Program-made: the position numbers and the translations under genes
Source: Patiria miniata
Lineage: Eukaryota > Echinodermata > Asteroidea > Valvatida > Asterinidae
Assembly: GCF_015706575.1 (NCBI RefSeq)
Contig: NW_024037048.1
Coordinates: 10,061,512 to 10,125,511 of the forward strand
Direction of reading: 5' to 3'
DNA: 64,000 bases
Part shown: one piece after another, positions 49,601-51,013 of the stretch
Position numbering within the stretch: position 1 is the first letter of the stretch
How the letters are laid out: each line of letters begins with the position of its first letter
Notes under the pieces: generated by a model
Databases searched by the model: none
What the model saw: the letters and a program-made list of their open reading frames with translations, nothing else
What the model was told of the DNA's origin: nothing

Positions 49601-51013
49601 AGCCCTAAGAACCGGAAGGCACCGCAGAATGACGTGGAATCATCCTCAGAATCAGATCAGGTCAGGATTTTTTTGTTTTAATAACTCGGTGAATTTTTCT
49701 ACTAGGATCGTATTCATTAGAACATAAAAATATCTGCTGAAACTTTGCAGACGTGCTTGCTGTTTTGGCATAGTTATTTCCGCAGCAGTTGTGTGGTTGT
49801 AAAAAAAAATGTGCACAATCCTGGTAATTTATTATGAAAAAGTGGAAATTTGGTTCTAGATTTTTACAGGCTTGTAGAGAAAAATGATTTTGTTCATAAC
49901 AAAGTAGCTGGCTATTCAATCTGAATCCACAGAAATTGTTTGGAATAGGGATCGTTCGGAATAGCAATTTTAAGCTGCCGGTGCTCCGGTACTCACTTTT
50001 GAATAAATAGCGCCCTTCATAACTTCACCCTGCACGCCCTGGTAGTTATTAAAAGACGACTTTGAACACGTGCCGACTTTTGAATAATGAAATTACACAG
50101 TTTTTGAGCTTACTACCTACAGCAGTGGGTGGCTTTCCCCTTCTATTCCTTGGTGAAATAACAGCAACTTGTCGCTCTTCTGTTGACATTTTCAGCACCA
50201 ATGTTCAGTAAATTTTGTAATCAAAAGTCGGGAGCCAAGCACAATGTTCAGTATTGCGGTGTTCGTTATGGCGGTGTTCAGTATCCGCTCCAATCACAAG
50301 AACCCCCTCACCGGCAAAGAAAGTACAGTTGGGGGTGACCGACCGACGCCATCTTACCTGACTGCAGTTTTGCTGCGACGCGCGGCTGTACCACTGCGTG
50401 TACATACATGTGGTACAAATCCCCTGGTGCACGTGCGTCACACACAAGGAACGTTGCTCGTCAACCAGCTAATTCCCGCCCATGGGATGTTGTTGCTAGG
50501 TACAAGGGCGCCCTCTTCCGTTGGCATATGGAGCCCATAGCGACGTTCCACTGTACCATAATTTTTTCTAATTTCTTCAGGGTGGGTAGATATTTAGGAA
50601 ACAAAGTGAATAAACAAACAAACATGTAAACAACAACAGAAAGGAGTAAATACAAGAAGTTTAGTAAATATTGAAGTCGATCTTGGCAAGTTAACCTCAC
50701 CTAACCCATTGTTTCACTAAACTCTTGAAAAAAAAAAACTAGTTCTTGTCAAACCAACGAGTTAAACGCATAACAGCCGGCAACACTTGACGAGACATTA
50801 GTCAATATATACATCGGTGCGTCGTCCCTTAGGAAAGACGCTTAGGGAAATCAAAGATGTCAGTTCTGATAAACCTGATTTCTTTCTATTCTTCTTGATT
50901 TTTTTTTTCTTGTGGTTTCTTGTTCCCAGGACGACGATATCTCAAGCAGCAAACCTAAACCAGCGAAGAAGAGGAAAAAGTCCAACGCCCTAGGGGGATC
51001 TGACAGTGATTGA
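4546..51013 (+). CDS. INTS3: INTS3, Integrator complex subunit 3 (whole gene, 32 coding exons)
   Basis: The spliced exons encode about 1026 residues that align end to end with vertebrate INTS3 as I remember it (human 1043 residues). INTS3 is a nuclear, all-helical scaffold. It belongs to the Integrator complex, which cleaves snRNA 3' ends and attenuates paused RNA polymerase II, and it is the core of SOSS, where its N-terminal half binds the OB-fold protein NABP1/2 and INIP; the C-terminal HEAT-like half binds INTS6. Seen here: a conserved helical N-terminal half (residues 1-470), a Thr/Pro-rich then acidic linker (about 470-525), a second helical half (about 540-900), and a Ser/acidic and Lys/Arg-rich tail ending SDSD with a basic nuclear-localisation-like run at 1010-1017. 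All splice junctions keep phase. The start at 4546 was chosen for its strong Kozak context (G at -3, G at +4); an in-frame ATG at 4531 has a weak one. Exon coordinates are given in the following entries. Confidence 0.96.
5303..5650 (+). mobile_element. Harbinger-like MITE, INTS3 intron 1
   Basis: Starts aggccaaattaaaa, ends with gcggggacaagaaattgg and a T-run. Related to the copy at 412. Target duplication not clear. Confidence 0.55.
5747..5830 (+). CDS. INTS3: INTS3 exon 2 (residues 24-51)
   Basis: Flanked by a T-rich tract with ttttag and by gtgagt. It contains [13 protein letters not shown], the counterpart of human SEREANDALNAY. Phase 0 at both ends. Confidence 0.95.
5960..6423 (+). mobile_element. 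3' fragment of a LINE (non-LTR retrotransposon), intron 2
   Basis: A reading frame at about 5995-6260 encodes [20 protein letters not shown], then [27 protein letters not shown] and NWPHPRGRP, the C-terminal end of a LINE reverse transcriptase ORF (the R.R..GHV.R......RGRP pattern). A one-base loss near 6260 shifts the rest ([28 protein letters not shown]) into the next frame. It ends in a short TGATGATGATGA tail, typical of some LINE clades. 5'-truncated, dead. Confidence 0.78.
6741..7061. mobile_element. PIF/Harbinger-like MITE, INTS3 intron 2
   Basis: TTA duplication at 6741-6743 and 7059-7061; inverted ends GGCCAAGTAAACAAAAACAG and GGCCAAGTAAAAAAAAAACC. The right end is about 245 bp before exon 3. 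Confidence 0.85.
7306..7389 (+). CDS. INTS3: INTS3 exon 3 (residues 52-79)
   Basis: Encodes [16 protein letters not shown] and ends TTAPK before gtagaa; human has VCKGMPQCEEVFLGLF. The acceptor is aacag. Phase 0 at both ends. Confidence 0.95.
7437..7807 (+). mobile_element. Repeat family with AGGATTTTGCAGGATTGAGG, intron 3
   Basis: Runs from atccctacccttcccaaat to agttagggttaa. Relatives lie at 19818-20055 and 46912-47330, the last with TTAACCCTAAC at one end and GTTAGGGTTAA at the other. Probably another short DNA element. Confidence 0.6.
7740..8080 (+). repeat. Tandem duplication within the AGGATTTTGCAGG repeat
   Basis: About 175 bp from ggattttgcaggattgagg through gcagtgcctataca recurs (7750 and 7925 onward) with small changes, ending about 30 bp before exon 4. 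Confidence 0.65.
8111..8224 (+). CDS. INTS3: INTS3 exon 4 (residues 80-117)
   Basis: Encodes [12 protein letters not shown] and [14 protein letters not shown], ending RTQ before gtaggc. Human has CYRDLTLVSRDG and KYLKLQD. The intron that follows starts an 11-bp minisatellite about 40 bp beyond the donor. Confidence 0.96.
8266..8888 (+). repeat. 11-bp minisatellite array, intron 4
   Basis: About 56 units of CATCACAAGTC with CATCACAAGCC and CATCCCAAGTC variants, starting about 40 bp after the exon 4 donor. Because 33 bp is 11 codons, it leaves an open frame of about 220 codons, which is not a gene. Confidence 0.95.
9179..9263 (+). CDS. INTS3: INTS3 exon 5 (residues 118-145)
   Basis: Encodes [12 protein letters not shown] and SSLIKQIA, against human LVWLVRELVKSG and MKQIA. 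It ends in phase 1 before gtaagg. This helical region belongs to the N-terminal half that contacts SOSS partners in the human complex. Confidence 0.95.
9350..9871 (+). mobile_element. TTAA MITE family 1, copy c
   Basis: Full-length, in INTS3 intron 5, TTAA at both ends. Its central palindrome is perfect over 34 bp (9512-9545), centred on CGATCGGCCGATCG-like sequence. Confidence 0.9.
9943..10029. mobile_element. Short palindromic TTAA-ended element
   Basis: Inverted ends AGGAGAATACACAAG / TGTATTCTCC with TTAA-like flanks enclose a palindrome built on gtgtggattcg. The same motif recurs at 10790-10905, so both may be parts of one older transposon later split by the Harbinger-like MITE at 10120. 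Confidence 0.5.
10120..10506. mobile_element. PIF/Harbinger-like MITE type B, copy 1
   Basis: TTA duplication (10120-10122, 10504-10506) and inverted ends of about 33 bp: GGCCA, an A-run, then TCGGTCTCTGGTCAG. Interior has AGCACCAAGG repeats. In intron 5. Confidence 0.9.
10630..10737 (+). pseudogene. Short acidic ORF, possible DNA-transposon N-terminus remnant
   Basis: A 35-residue frame starting MDSSDDDFF and containing ESDSEDALV, ended by TGA. Acidic Ser/Asp-rich starts are typical of several cut-and-paste transposases such as piggyBac; the TTAA-type repeats on both sides fit. No transposase core follows, so at most a relic. Confidence 0.3.
10788..10905. repeat. Palindromic GTGTGGATTCG repeats
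   Basis: Three palindromes made of AAAGTGTGGATTCG facing CGAATCCACACTTT, in tandem, just left of the large foldback element. Confidence 0.75.
10926..11419. mobile_element. Foldback TTAA element, 490-bp near-perfect palindrome
   Basis: Two arms of about 230 bp (10930-11166 and 11187-11415) are almost perfect reverse complements around a loop of about 21 bp, and TTAA stands at each end. In intron 5. Arms run from AGAGGTTGTGGAATGCTCGA inward to AATAAACAGGACTC. A second copy is at 39611. Confidence 0.92.
11608..11983. mobile_element. PIF/Harbinger-like MITE type C
   Basis: TAA duplication at 11608-11610 and 11981-11983; inverted ends GGCCA, A-run, then TCTCCGGTTTCTGGTAT / TCTGGTTTCTGGTAT. In intron 5. 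Confidence 0.88.
12199..12265 (+). CDS. INTS3: INTS3 exon 6 (residues 146-167)
   Basis: The phase-1 codon from exon 5 completes a Gly, giving [18 protein letters not shown]; human reads GGDVTAKNIWLAESVLDI. Ends AA|gtaagc in phase 2. Confidence 0.95.
12501..13022 (+). mobile_element. TTAA MITE family 1, copy d
   Basis: Full-length copy in INTS3 intron 6 with TTAA flanks; about the same length as copy c and very similar to it, so recently active. Confidence 0.9.
13185..13326 (+). CDS. INTS3: INTS3 exon 7 (residues 168-215)
   Basis: Encodes [10 protein letters not shown] and [14 protein letters not shown], nearly identical to human YTYLRLIVDH and LRQKEVDFCISLLR. Acceptor gacag, donor AAG|gtcagc, ends in phase 0. 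Confidence 0.97.
13395..13635 (+). mobile_element. hAT-like MITE, copy in intron 7
   Basis: Right end CTGGATCCGCCCTTG mirrors the left end of the copy at 40614. Shares ttctagatgctctg and gaccactttaaccaa. G- and C-runs precede the right end. Left end unclear. Confidence 0.65.
13634..13755 (+). repeat. 22-bp tandem repeat, intron 7
   Basis: About five and a half units of ATTACAATCAGGCTAACTGC plus TT, directly after the hAT-like right end. Confidence 0.9.
13863..13992 (+). CDS. INTS3: INTS3 exon 8 (residues 216-258)
   Basis: Encodes [12 protein letters not shown] and [11 protein letters not shown], ending NPQFTG; human has FMECLMIGRDLV and [11 protein letters not shown]. Acceptor ccatag, donor gtgagg, phase 1 at the end. 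Confidence 0.97.
14083..14639 (+). mobile_element. TTAA MITE family 2
   Basis: TTAA at both ends and inverted ends AAGGGGCACTGCGTCCTGAA / AAGGGACACTACGTCCTGAA. About 550 bp, no coding capacity, in intron 8. A piece of the same family follows MITE 1 copy f at 42765-42895. Confidence 0.85.
14847..14944 (+). CDS. INTS3: INTS3 exon 9 (residues 259-291)
   Basis: Encodes [20 protein letters not shown] then [12 protein letters not shown]; human has LLQSRTSRKFLACRLTPDME. Acceptor tttcag, donor gtacgt, ends in phase 0. Confidence 0.96.
14981..15513. mobile_element. MITE with CAGGTTTTCC ends, copy 1
   Basis: Long inverted ends: CAGGTTTTCC, then AAATGTTCATTCACTT, on both sides. In intron 9, starting about 35 bp after exon 9. 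Confidence 0.82.
15774..16467. mobile_element. MITE with CAGGTTTTCC ends, copy 2, nested
   Basis: Same ends as copy 1 with TA on both sides (15772-15773, 16468-16469). It holds a 158-bp internal tandem duplication (15948-16105 and 16106-16263) and sits inside an older repeat whose two halves flank it. Confidence 0.85.
15948..16263 (+). repeat. 158-bp tandem duplication inside the nested MITE
   Basis: Two units, almost identical, each from ttcatttacgcaagcatacc to cgccctctagtagcg. A single base distinguishes the units where I compared them (tggaaaaga against tgaaaaaga). Confidence 0.9.
16757..16804 (+). CDS. INTS3: INTS3 exon 10 (residues 292-307)
   Basis: A 48-nt microexon encoding [16 protein letters not shown]; human has [16 protein letters not shown]. 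Acceptor taaag, donor CAA|gtaagt, phase 0 at both ends. Confidence 0.96.
16838..17172 (+). repeat. Pair of 83-bp direct repeats around the tRNA-like sequence
   Basis: 16840-16924 and 17089-17171 are near-identical (taagaCggaatttgtgtc ... ataaacactgtatactcagt), 248 bp apart, with the tRNA-like sequence between. In intron 10. Confidence 0.85.
16958..17031 (-). tRNA. tRNA-Ser(AGA)-like sequence, probably a pseudogene
   Basis: On the minus strand: A box TGGTCGAGTGG, an anticodon region CACTAGAAAG (AGA, Ser), a perfect T arm GTGGGTTCGAGTCCCAC with B box, and a T6 Pol III stop shortly after. Faults: no long serine variable arm, an 8-base anticodon loop when the stem is paired, and acceptor ends that do not pair. 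A Pol III relic is likelier than a working tRNA. Confidence 0.55.
17495..17638 (+). CDS. INTS3: INTS3 exon 11 (residues 308-355)
   Basis: Encodes [19 protein letters not shown], then HPSNEVL and [12 protein letters not shown], nearly the same as human. Acceptor ttcag, donor gtaagc, phase 0. Confidence 0.97.
17755..18120. mobile_element. Shorter copy of the 47735 repeat family, intron 11
   Basis: Starts agggaataaatgtgtgctt, contains ctggccatgtctatgatatg and ggagattggcgtgtgcg, ends aaggaatgggtaaac. Internally deleted compared with the other copies. Confidence 0.6.
18190..18405 (+). repeat. 45-bp tandem repeat, intron 11
   Basis: About five units of gaaggaacaatagagggcgc / ttcctgaccactttatgcac / tccgt, ending at a long G-run (18415-18432). 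The 45-bp period keeps minus-strand frames open. Confidence 0.9.
18692..18779 (+). CDS. INTS3: INTS3 exon 12 (residues 356-384)
   Basis: Encodes [20 protein letters not shown]; human has [20 protein letters not shown]. Acceptor ttctag, donor gtgagt, ends in phase 1. Confidence 0.97.
18780..19461 (+). other. INTS3 intron 12, repeat-like sequence
   Basis: Contains ggtcattccgtgtcgaatca, also found at 14641 in intron 8, so part is an interspersed repeat. Several GACCTTTGACC-type motifs lie at 19150-19205. No gene seen. Confidence 0.5.
19462..19541 (+). CDS. INTS3: INTS3 exon 13 (residues 385-411)
   Basis: Encodes [18 protein letters not shown] and TLLDFLCR, against human [18 protein letters not shown]. 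Acceptor tttcag, donor AGA|gtaagt, ends in phase 0. Confidence 0.97.
19632..19815 (+). mobile_element. SINE family 1, truncated copy, intron 13
   Basis: Head and body up to ttgtgtactgcacgttaaa; the B box is mutated (GGTTCCAAGGC). The 3' tail is missing and the AGGATTTTGCAGG repeat follows directly. Confidence 0.8.
19818..20055 (-). mobile_element. Copy of the AGGATTTTGCAGG repeat, intron 13
   Basis: Shares agtgacatcctggagcagt, acaaggtccggcccaag and ggtttaggg-type right end with the copies at 7437 and 46912. Ends about 30 bp before exon 14. Confidence 0.6.
20085..20176 (+). CDS. INTS3: INTS3 exon 14 (residues 412-441)
   Basis: Encodes [17 protein letters not shown] and LEKRVL, against human IIPNFYPPLEGHVRQGV and VEKRVL. 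Acceptor tgcag. The donor CC|gtaagt runs straight into the 11-bp minisatellite: its first unit is the splice site itself. Ends in phase 2. Confidence 0.96.
20177..21219 (+). repeat. 11-bp minisatellite array, intron 14
   Basis: About 95 units of CATCACAAGTC, same unit and strand as in intron 4. The first unit is gtaagtccatc, i.e. the splice donor of exon 14. Sub-blocks with cacctgtcaatctcgagtca occur twice (20792 and 20940), showing larger internal duplications. Confidence 0.95.
21340..21474 (-). mobile_element. Fragment of TTAA MITE family 3
   Basis: Reverse-oriented piece of the family at 34504 (gcacaaattgcaaa, ttttgggcag) ending in a TTAA at 21471-21474. In intron 14 just after the minisatellite. 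Confidence 0.55.
21586..21728 (+). CDS. INTS3: INTS3 exon 15 (residues 442-489)
   Basis: Encodes [17 protein letters not shown] and FAEFC (human [22 protein letters not shown]), then a Thr/Pro run at residues 470-482 that starts the variable linker. Acceptor tttag, donor gtattt, phase 1 at the end. Confidence 0.95.
21848..22213 (+). mobile_element. tRNA-derived SINE family 2, full copy, intron 15
   Basis: B box GGTTCGAGTCC, body with cttgggcaaggcactttgtc and a 3' tail gcgccttgagcacc... gatacgtgcgctttataaat. The tail resembles that of family 1. It ends about 65 bp before exon 16. Confidence 0.85.
22281..22382 (+). CDS. INTS3: INTS3 exon 16 (residues 490-523)
   Basis: Encodes the poorly conserved linker and the acidic patch [11 protein letters not shown], the counterpart of human AAFSDDEEDL. 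Acceptor aattag, donor T|gtaagt, ends in phase 1. Confidence 0.92.
22471..22892. mobile_element. pogo/Tigger-like MITE, intron 16
   Basis: TA flanks and inverted ends CAATGGAACGTCGCTATA / TATAGCAGCGTTCCACTG, a Tc1/mariner (pogo) type of terminus. It begins about 90 bp after exon 16. Confidence 0.82.
22893..24034 (+). other. INTS3 intron 16, mostly unassigned
   Basis: No coding similarity. 23140-23370 is rich in TTGGAGGG / TTGGCA motifs. Nothing else identified. Confidence 0.4.
24035..24335 (-). mobile_element. tRNA-derived SINE family 3, minus-strand copy, intron 16
   Basis: On the minus strand: tcaggttggcgtggtgg head, B box GGTTCGAATCC, a body with gtgggttttccccagaat and a 3' AAT-repeat tail (aatgattaataataata). 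About 190 bp before exon 17. Confidence 0.8.
24525..24657 (+). CDS. INTS3: INTS3 exon 17 (residues 524-567)
   Basis: Encodes [19 protein letters not shown], the counterpart of human FHPIKETVVEEPVDITPYLDQL. Acceptor tgtag, donor AG|gtcaga, ends in phase 2. A Harbinger-like MITE lies only about 30 bp into the following intron. Confidence 0.94.
24689..25041. mobile_element. PIF/Harbinger-like MITE type B, copy 2
   Basis: Same ends and interior as the copy at 10120, with a TAA duplication (24689-24691, 25039-25041). It begins about 30 bp past the exon 17 donor. Confidence 0.9.
25597..26035. mobile_element. MITE with long GTGACCTGTTCTGTCAAAA ends, intron 17
   Basis: Inverted ends of about 40 bp sharing TGTGACCTGTTCTGTCAAAA, with CAGAC and CTTCTGGGCA further in; a second inner pair reads ataaggccaaaaa / tttttgaccttat. 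Superfamily not assigned. Confidence 0.75.
26118..26283 (+). mobile_element. SINE family 1, truncated copy, intron 17
   Basis: A box region gtccaatggtaatac and intact B box GGTTCGAATCC; stops in the body. It ends about 100 bp before exon 18. Confidence 0.82.
26385..26448 (+). CDS. INTS3: INTS3 exon 18 (residues 568-589)
   Basis: A 64-nt exon encoding [14 protein letters not shown] and VILEM; human has GSDTEAQCEVMQEI and QVLEED. Acceptor tacag, donor gtaagt, ends in phase 0. Confidence 0.94.
26693..27295 (+). repeat. Tandem repeat of about 140 bp with AGGTCA half-sites, intron 18
   Basis: Four diverged units, each with catttgaaaagtt, tccaattggaacc, accttcatatgata and aaggtcaaaggtcatctgag. 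At 26782-26804 and 26935-26957 the units hold AGGTCA-A-AGGTCA (DR1) and AGGTCA-TCTG-AGGTCA (DR4) intact; the other two units are mutated. Confidence 0.88.
27385..27955. mobile_element. Worn relative of the 58634 MITE, intron 18
   Basis: Shares ggatatgaaagcccaat, ttgggctttgatatcctaga and T-rich ends with the element at 58634. Ends just upstream of exon 19. Confidence 0.5.
27991..28094 (+). CDS. INTS3: INTS3 exon 19 (residues 590-623)
   Basis: Encodes [20 protein letters not shown] and [11 protein letters not shown]; human has EDFDSEQLSVLASCLQELFK and GEVLPEEITEE. Acceptor ttcag, donor GA|gtaagt, ends in phase 2. Confidence 0.96.
28480..28710 (+). mobile_element. hAT-like MITE, copy in intron 19
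   Basis: Shares gcaatttctgaccacttt and gaggaaaagatggtggtgta with the other copies and ends gattcgcccttg. Ends about 85 bp before exon 20. Confidence 0.65.
28797..28841 (+). CDS. INTS3: INTS3 exon 20 (residues 624-638), GC donor
   Basis: A 45-nt exon encoding [15 protein letters not shown]; human has SLEESVGKPLYLIFR. Acceptor tacag. The donor is AG|gcaagt, a non-canonical GC 5' splice site with otherwise perfect pairing to U1. No nearby GT keeps the frame into exon 21. Confidence 0.95.
29343..29686. mobile_element. Foldback element, intron 20
   Basis: 29375-29686 is a near-perfect palindrome with arms of about 150 bp (GGTATCGTTTCGGTTTGCGG outward, aagcaggactgttcttatca inward). AAAGGACTGTT occurs at 29332-29342 and again right after the palindrome, which could be an 11-bp target duplication; then about 30 bp left of the arm belong to the element. 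Confidence 0.75.
29704..29835 (+). mobile_element. SINE family 1, truncated copy, intron 20
   Basis: tRNA-like head (tggtccaatggttacgg, GGTTCGAACCT) and start of the body; directly follows the foldback element. Confidence 0.78.
29952..30071 (+). CDS. INTS3: INTS3 exon 21 (residues 639-678)
   Basis: Encodes [17 protein letters not shown], then [19 protein letters not shown]; human has RNLCQMQEDNSSFSLLL and ELYQKQPKIGYHLLYYLRA. Acceptor gacag, donor AG|gtaatt, ends in phase 2. Confidence 0.95.
30120..30700. mobile_element. Copy of the 47735 repeat family, intron 21
   Basis: Shares ctggccatgtctttatcatc, ggattgtgaacgttcaacca and cgcgcagaatgcgcc in the opposite orientation. Ends about 40 bp before exon 22. 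Confidence 0.65.
30739..30838 (+). CDS. INTS3: INTS3 exon 22 (residues 679-712), tandem acceptor
   Basis: Encodes [15 protein letters not shown] and [10 protein letters not shown]; human has SKAAAGKMNLYESF and LHTCLMMDMK. The acceptor reads CAGCAGCAG, so the exon may start at 30739, 30742 or 30745, differing by one or two Ser. The first is used for residue counts. Donor gtaaga, phase 0. Confidence 0.9.
30870..31195 (+). mobile_element. SINE family 2, copy split by the hAT-like element (left part)
   Basis: B box GGTTCGAGTCC and full body to gtggatacgtgc, where the hAT-like element begins. The rest of the tail continues at 32193. Confidence 0.88.
31196..32192. mobile_element. hAT-like element inserted in a SINE
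   Basis: An 8-bp duplication ATACGTGC stands at 31188-31195 and 32193-32200. Inverted ends are CACCGGCGGCGGAA and CACCGGCAGCGGAA. Length 997 bp with no transposase; the interior has two diverged direct repeats (actgcgagcgcgcagtgcg at about 31264 and 31464) and G-runs near 32107 and 32140. The 8-bp duplication indicates hAT. Confidence 0.88.
32193..32233 (+). mobile_element. SINE family 2, remaining 3' tail of the split copy
   Basis: Reads atacgtgcgctttataaata then a TATTATTATT tail: the end missing from the piece before 31195. Confidence 0.85.
32574..32633 (+). CDS. INTS3: INTS3 exon 23 (residues 713-732)
   Basis: A 60-nt exon encoding [20 protein letters not shown]; human has ACQEDDVRLLCHLTPSIYTE. 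Acceptor aacag, donor gtaagt, phase 0. Confidence 0.96.
33126..33194 (+). CDS. INTS3: INTS3 exon 24 (residues 733-755)
   Basis: Encodes [13 protein letters not shown], the counterpart of human LLNMIVAVIDSAQ. Acceptor gtcag, donor CAG|gtaatt, phase 0. Confidence 0.94.
33375..33640 (+). mobile_element. SINE family 3-like, plus-strand copy, intron 24
   Basis: Head gtggccagtgcgtaaagcac, B box GGTTCGATTCC, then gggtttttctccgggccctc. The tail is not clear. Same general type as the copy at 24035. Confidence 0.65.
33890..33965 (+). CDS. INTS3: INTS3 exon 25 (residues 756-780)
   Basis: Encodes [20 protein letters not shown]; human has LQELVCHVMMGNLVMFRKDS. Acceptor cgcag, donor gtaaaa, ends in phase 1. 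Confidence 0.96.
34504..35052 (+). mobile_element. TTAA MITE family 3
   Basis: TTAA flanks and inverted ends: AGTCCATCATTTG on the left, CAAATGATGGACT on the right. Located in intron 25, ending about 80 bp before exon 26. Confidence 0.8.
35130..35243 (+). CDS. INTS3: INTS3 exon 26 (residues 781-818)
   Basis: Encodes [20 protein letters not shown], then [10 protein letters not shown]; human has [20 protein letters not shown] and LQHLKYK. Acceptor ttcag, donor gtttgt, ends in phase 1. Confidence 0.96.
35927..35975 (+). CDS. INTS3: INTS3 exon 27 (residues 819-834)
   Basis: A 49-nt exon encoding [17 protein letters not shown]; human has EHPEALSCLLLQLRREK. Acceptor tacag, donor AG|gtcagt. It precedes the longest intron of the gene (8.8 kb). 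Confidence 0.95.
35976..36897 (+). other. Start of INTS3 intron 27, nothing recognised
   Basis: First 900 bp of the 8.8-kb intron; no coding similarity, no repeat family shared with the rest of the window that I could see. Confidence 0.4.
36898..37406 (+). mobile_element. TTAA MITE family 1, copy e
   Basis: Nearly full-length copy in intron 27, more diverged; the right TTAA is at 37403-37406 while the left one has decayed (ttcaaaggg). Confidence 0.82.
37896..37950 (+). repeat. GTGGGT / GTGT microsatellite
   Basis: Runs of gtgggt and gtgtgt between the 37853 hairpin and the 145-bp array. Confidence 0.9.
37955..38830 (+). repeat. Tandem repeat of about 145 bp, intron 27
   Basis: Six units of about 145 bp, each starting aaatcttgtcagcgcgataa and containing aaggtcaagttcacag. 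Preceded by a hairpin ATGCCCCGCGGCGAAG / CGAAGGGGCAT (37853-37872) and a GTGGGT microsatellite. Units are very similar, so expansion is recent. Confidence 0.92.
39040..39605 (+). mobile_element. Unsplit copy of the repeat at 15590-16745
   Basis: Reads through agtgcgagtgcacaataagc, the gacagacagacc tract and gctcctgccagagc. Directly abuts the foldback element at 39611. Confidence 0.65.
39611..40088. mobile_element. Foldback TTAA element, second copy
   Basis: Same left arm as 10926-11166, the same loop region, then a right arm that soon departs from the first copy (39895-40060) but returns to the terminal cattccacaacctct and TTAA. In intron 27. Confidence 0.85.
40089..40613 (+). other. Intron 27, nothing recognised
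   Basis: Mixed sequence with a G-run near 40285. No gene or repeat family assigned. Confidence 0.35.
40614..40860 (+). mobile_element. hAT-like MITE with CAAGGGCGGATCCAG end
   Basis: Left end CAAGGGCGGATCCAG; interior ttctagatgctttg, ctgaggcaatttctgaccac and agatggtggtgta are shared with copies at 13420, 28580 and 57250. The right end merges into a G-run and the repeat array at 40855. Confidence 0.7.
40855..41090. repeat. 16-bp TCCGACGCCTCATAAG repeats in both orientations, intron 27
   Basis: At least ten units of TCCGACGCCTCATAAG or its reverse complement CTTATGAGGCGTCGGA. They form nested palindromes, e.g. around tccgaaatttcgga at 41034-41047. Right end of the hAT-like MITE at 40614 is replaced by it. 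Confidence 0.85.
41091..42242 (+). other. Intron 27, local duplication
   Basis: A segment of about 130 bp (gcttacaaagg to cttccccagaac type) occurs twice, at 41670-41800 and 41815-41940, with tcaaacgg and cccaaaattttagaataact in both. Otherwise nothing recognised besides the C-run at 41397. Confidence 0.55.
42243..42764 (-). mobile_element. TTAA MITE family 1, copy f
   Basis: Full-length copy in intron 27 in the opposite orientation, TTAA at 42243-42246 and 42761-42764. Its right edge abuts a fragment of TTAA MITE family 2. Confidence 0.9.
42765..42895 (+). mobile_element. Fragment of TTAA MITE family 2
   Basis: Shares gcctgaaattccc, atgttttggac and ttatcctatttcaaa with the left part of the element at 14083. 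Truncated. Confidence 0.6.
43431..44052. mobile_element. MITE with CACCCGATTTCACGAA ends, CpG-rich
   Basis: Inverted ends CACCCGATTTCACGAA / TTCGTGAAATCGGGTG; imperfect 8-bp flanks CAGATCAG and CAGCTCAC suggest a hAT- or P-type 8-bp duplication. Interior repeats of GACGCGTCG and ACGACG make it CpG-rich. In intron 27. Confidence 0.75.
44053..44738 (+). other. End of INTS3 intron 27
   Basis: Short CATATCACATGA repeats at 44165-44215 and two related segments (aagatttccacatacgaagt at 44424, cgtatatggaaatctttcc at 44606) in inverted order. No gene. Confidence 0.45.
44739..44909 (+). CDS. INTS3: INTS3 exon 28 (residues 835-891)
   Basis: Encodes [17 protein letters not shown] and [11 protein letters not shown]; human has RPCHPDDQFTTSILRHW and LAEHIKSLLIK. 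Longest coding exon (171 nt). Acceptor ttcag, donor AG|gtgaag, phase 2 at the end. Confidence 0.95.
45030..45701. mobile_element. mariner-like foldback MITE, intron 28
   Basis: TA on both sides and inverted ends with TGTCCCAATAAACATTGTGC. The arms extend about 170 bp (45030-45200 against 45540-45701). Ends of CAG(C/T)GTGTCCC type are common in Tc1/mariner elements. Confidence 0.8.
45771..46120. mobile_element. MITE-like repeat with CAACCC motifs, intron 28
   Basis: Weak inverted ends AAGCCCTTTTCACACT / AGTCTGAATAGGCCTT and dense TCAACCC / GGGTTGA motifs in both orientations. It ends about 60 bp before exon 29. Confidence 0.55.
46183..46277 (+). CDS. INTS3: INTS3 exon 29 (residues 892-923)
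   Basis: Encodes [20 protein letters not shown]; human has TLEQILEHLDNLRLNLTNTK. Acceptor ttcag, donor T|gtgagt, ends in phase 1. Confidence 0.93.
46278..46911 (+). other. INTS3 intron 29, first part
   Basis: Contains ccatgggcgacttttgtcga and a near-copy 40 bp later (46349 and 46391). Nothing else recognised. Confidence 0.4.
46912..47330 (-). mobile_element. Copy of the AGGATTTTGCAGG repeat, intron 29
   Basis: Most complete copy: TTAACCCTAAC on the left and GTTAGGGTTAA on the right, with cctcaatcctgcaaaat repeated inside. Confidence 0.65.
47735..48398. mobile_element. Interspersed repeat family with 85-bp foldback end, intron 29
   Basis: Contains tcacgtggccggtcttaaac, ttggttgaacgttcacaatc and a palindrome 48224-48397 (gggaataaatatgtgctcc ... 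gagcacacatttattccc). Relatives at 30120-30700 and 17755-18120. It ends about 60 bp before exon 30. Superfamily unknown. Confidence 0.7.
48462..48534 (+). CDS. INTS3: INTS3 exon 30 (residues 924-947)
   Basis: Encodes [20 protein letters not shown] then AQKM; human has FFSQTPILQALQHVQASCDE and AHKM. Acceptor tccag, donor AA|gtaagt, ends in phase 2. Confidence 0.95.
48917..49213 (+). mobile_element. TTAA MITE family 1, partial copy g
   Basis: Right half of the family (from caaatactgcccccaat to gttgtatattacctta) in intron 30. The left half is absent. Confidence 0.7.
49507..49660 (+). CDS. INTS3: INTS3 exon 31 (residues 948-999)
   Basis: Encodes [14 protein letters not shown] (human KFSDLFSLAEEYED), then a basic Ser/Arg/Thr segment with [15 protein letters not shown] (human SSPRSRKNATQPPN) and an acidic Ser-rich stretch. 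Acceptor ttcag, donor CAG|gtcagg. Confidence 0.94.
49925..50553 (-). mobile_element. pogo/Tigger-like MITE, intron 31, interrupted
   Basis: Same family as 22471 in the opposite orientation (tgtcgctcttctgttgac, gggagccaagc, right end CGACGTTCCACTG then TA). A segment of about 240 bp at 50285-50530 that the other copy lacks looks like a further insertion. Confidence 0.7.
50930..51013 (+). CDS. INTS3: INTS3 exon 32, last coding exon (residues 1000-1026 and stop)
   Basis: Encodes [11 protein letters not shown] followed by GGSDSD and TGA; human ends KPKPTKRKRKGSSAVGSDSD. The Lys/Arg run looks like a nuclear localisation signal. Acceptor cccag. Confidence 0.96.
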   Translation, partial: DDDISSSKPKPAKKRKKSNALGGSDSD

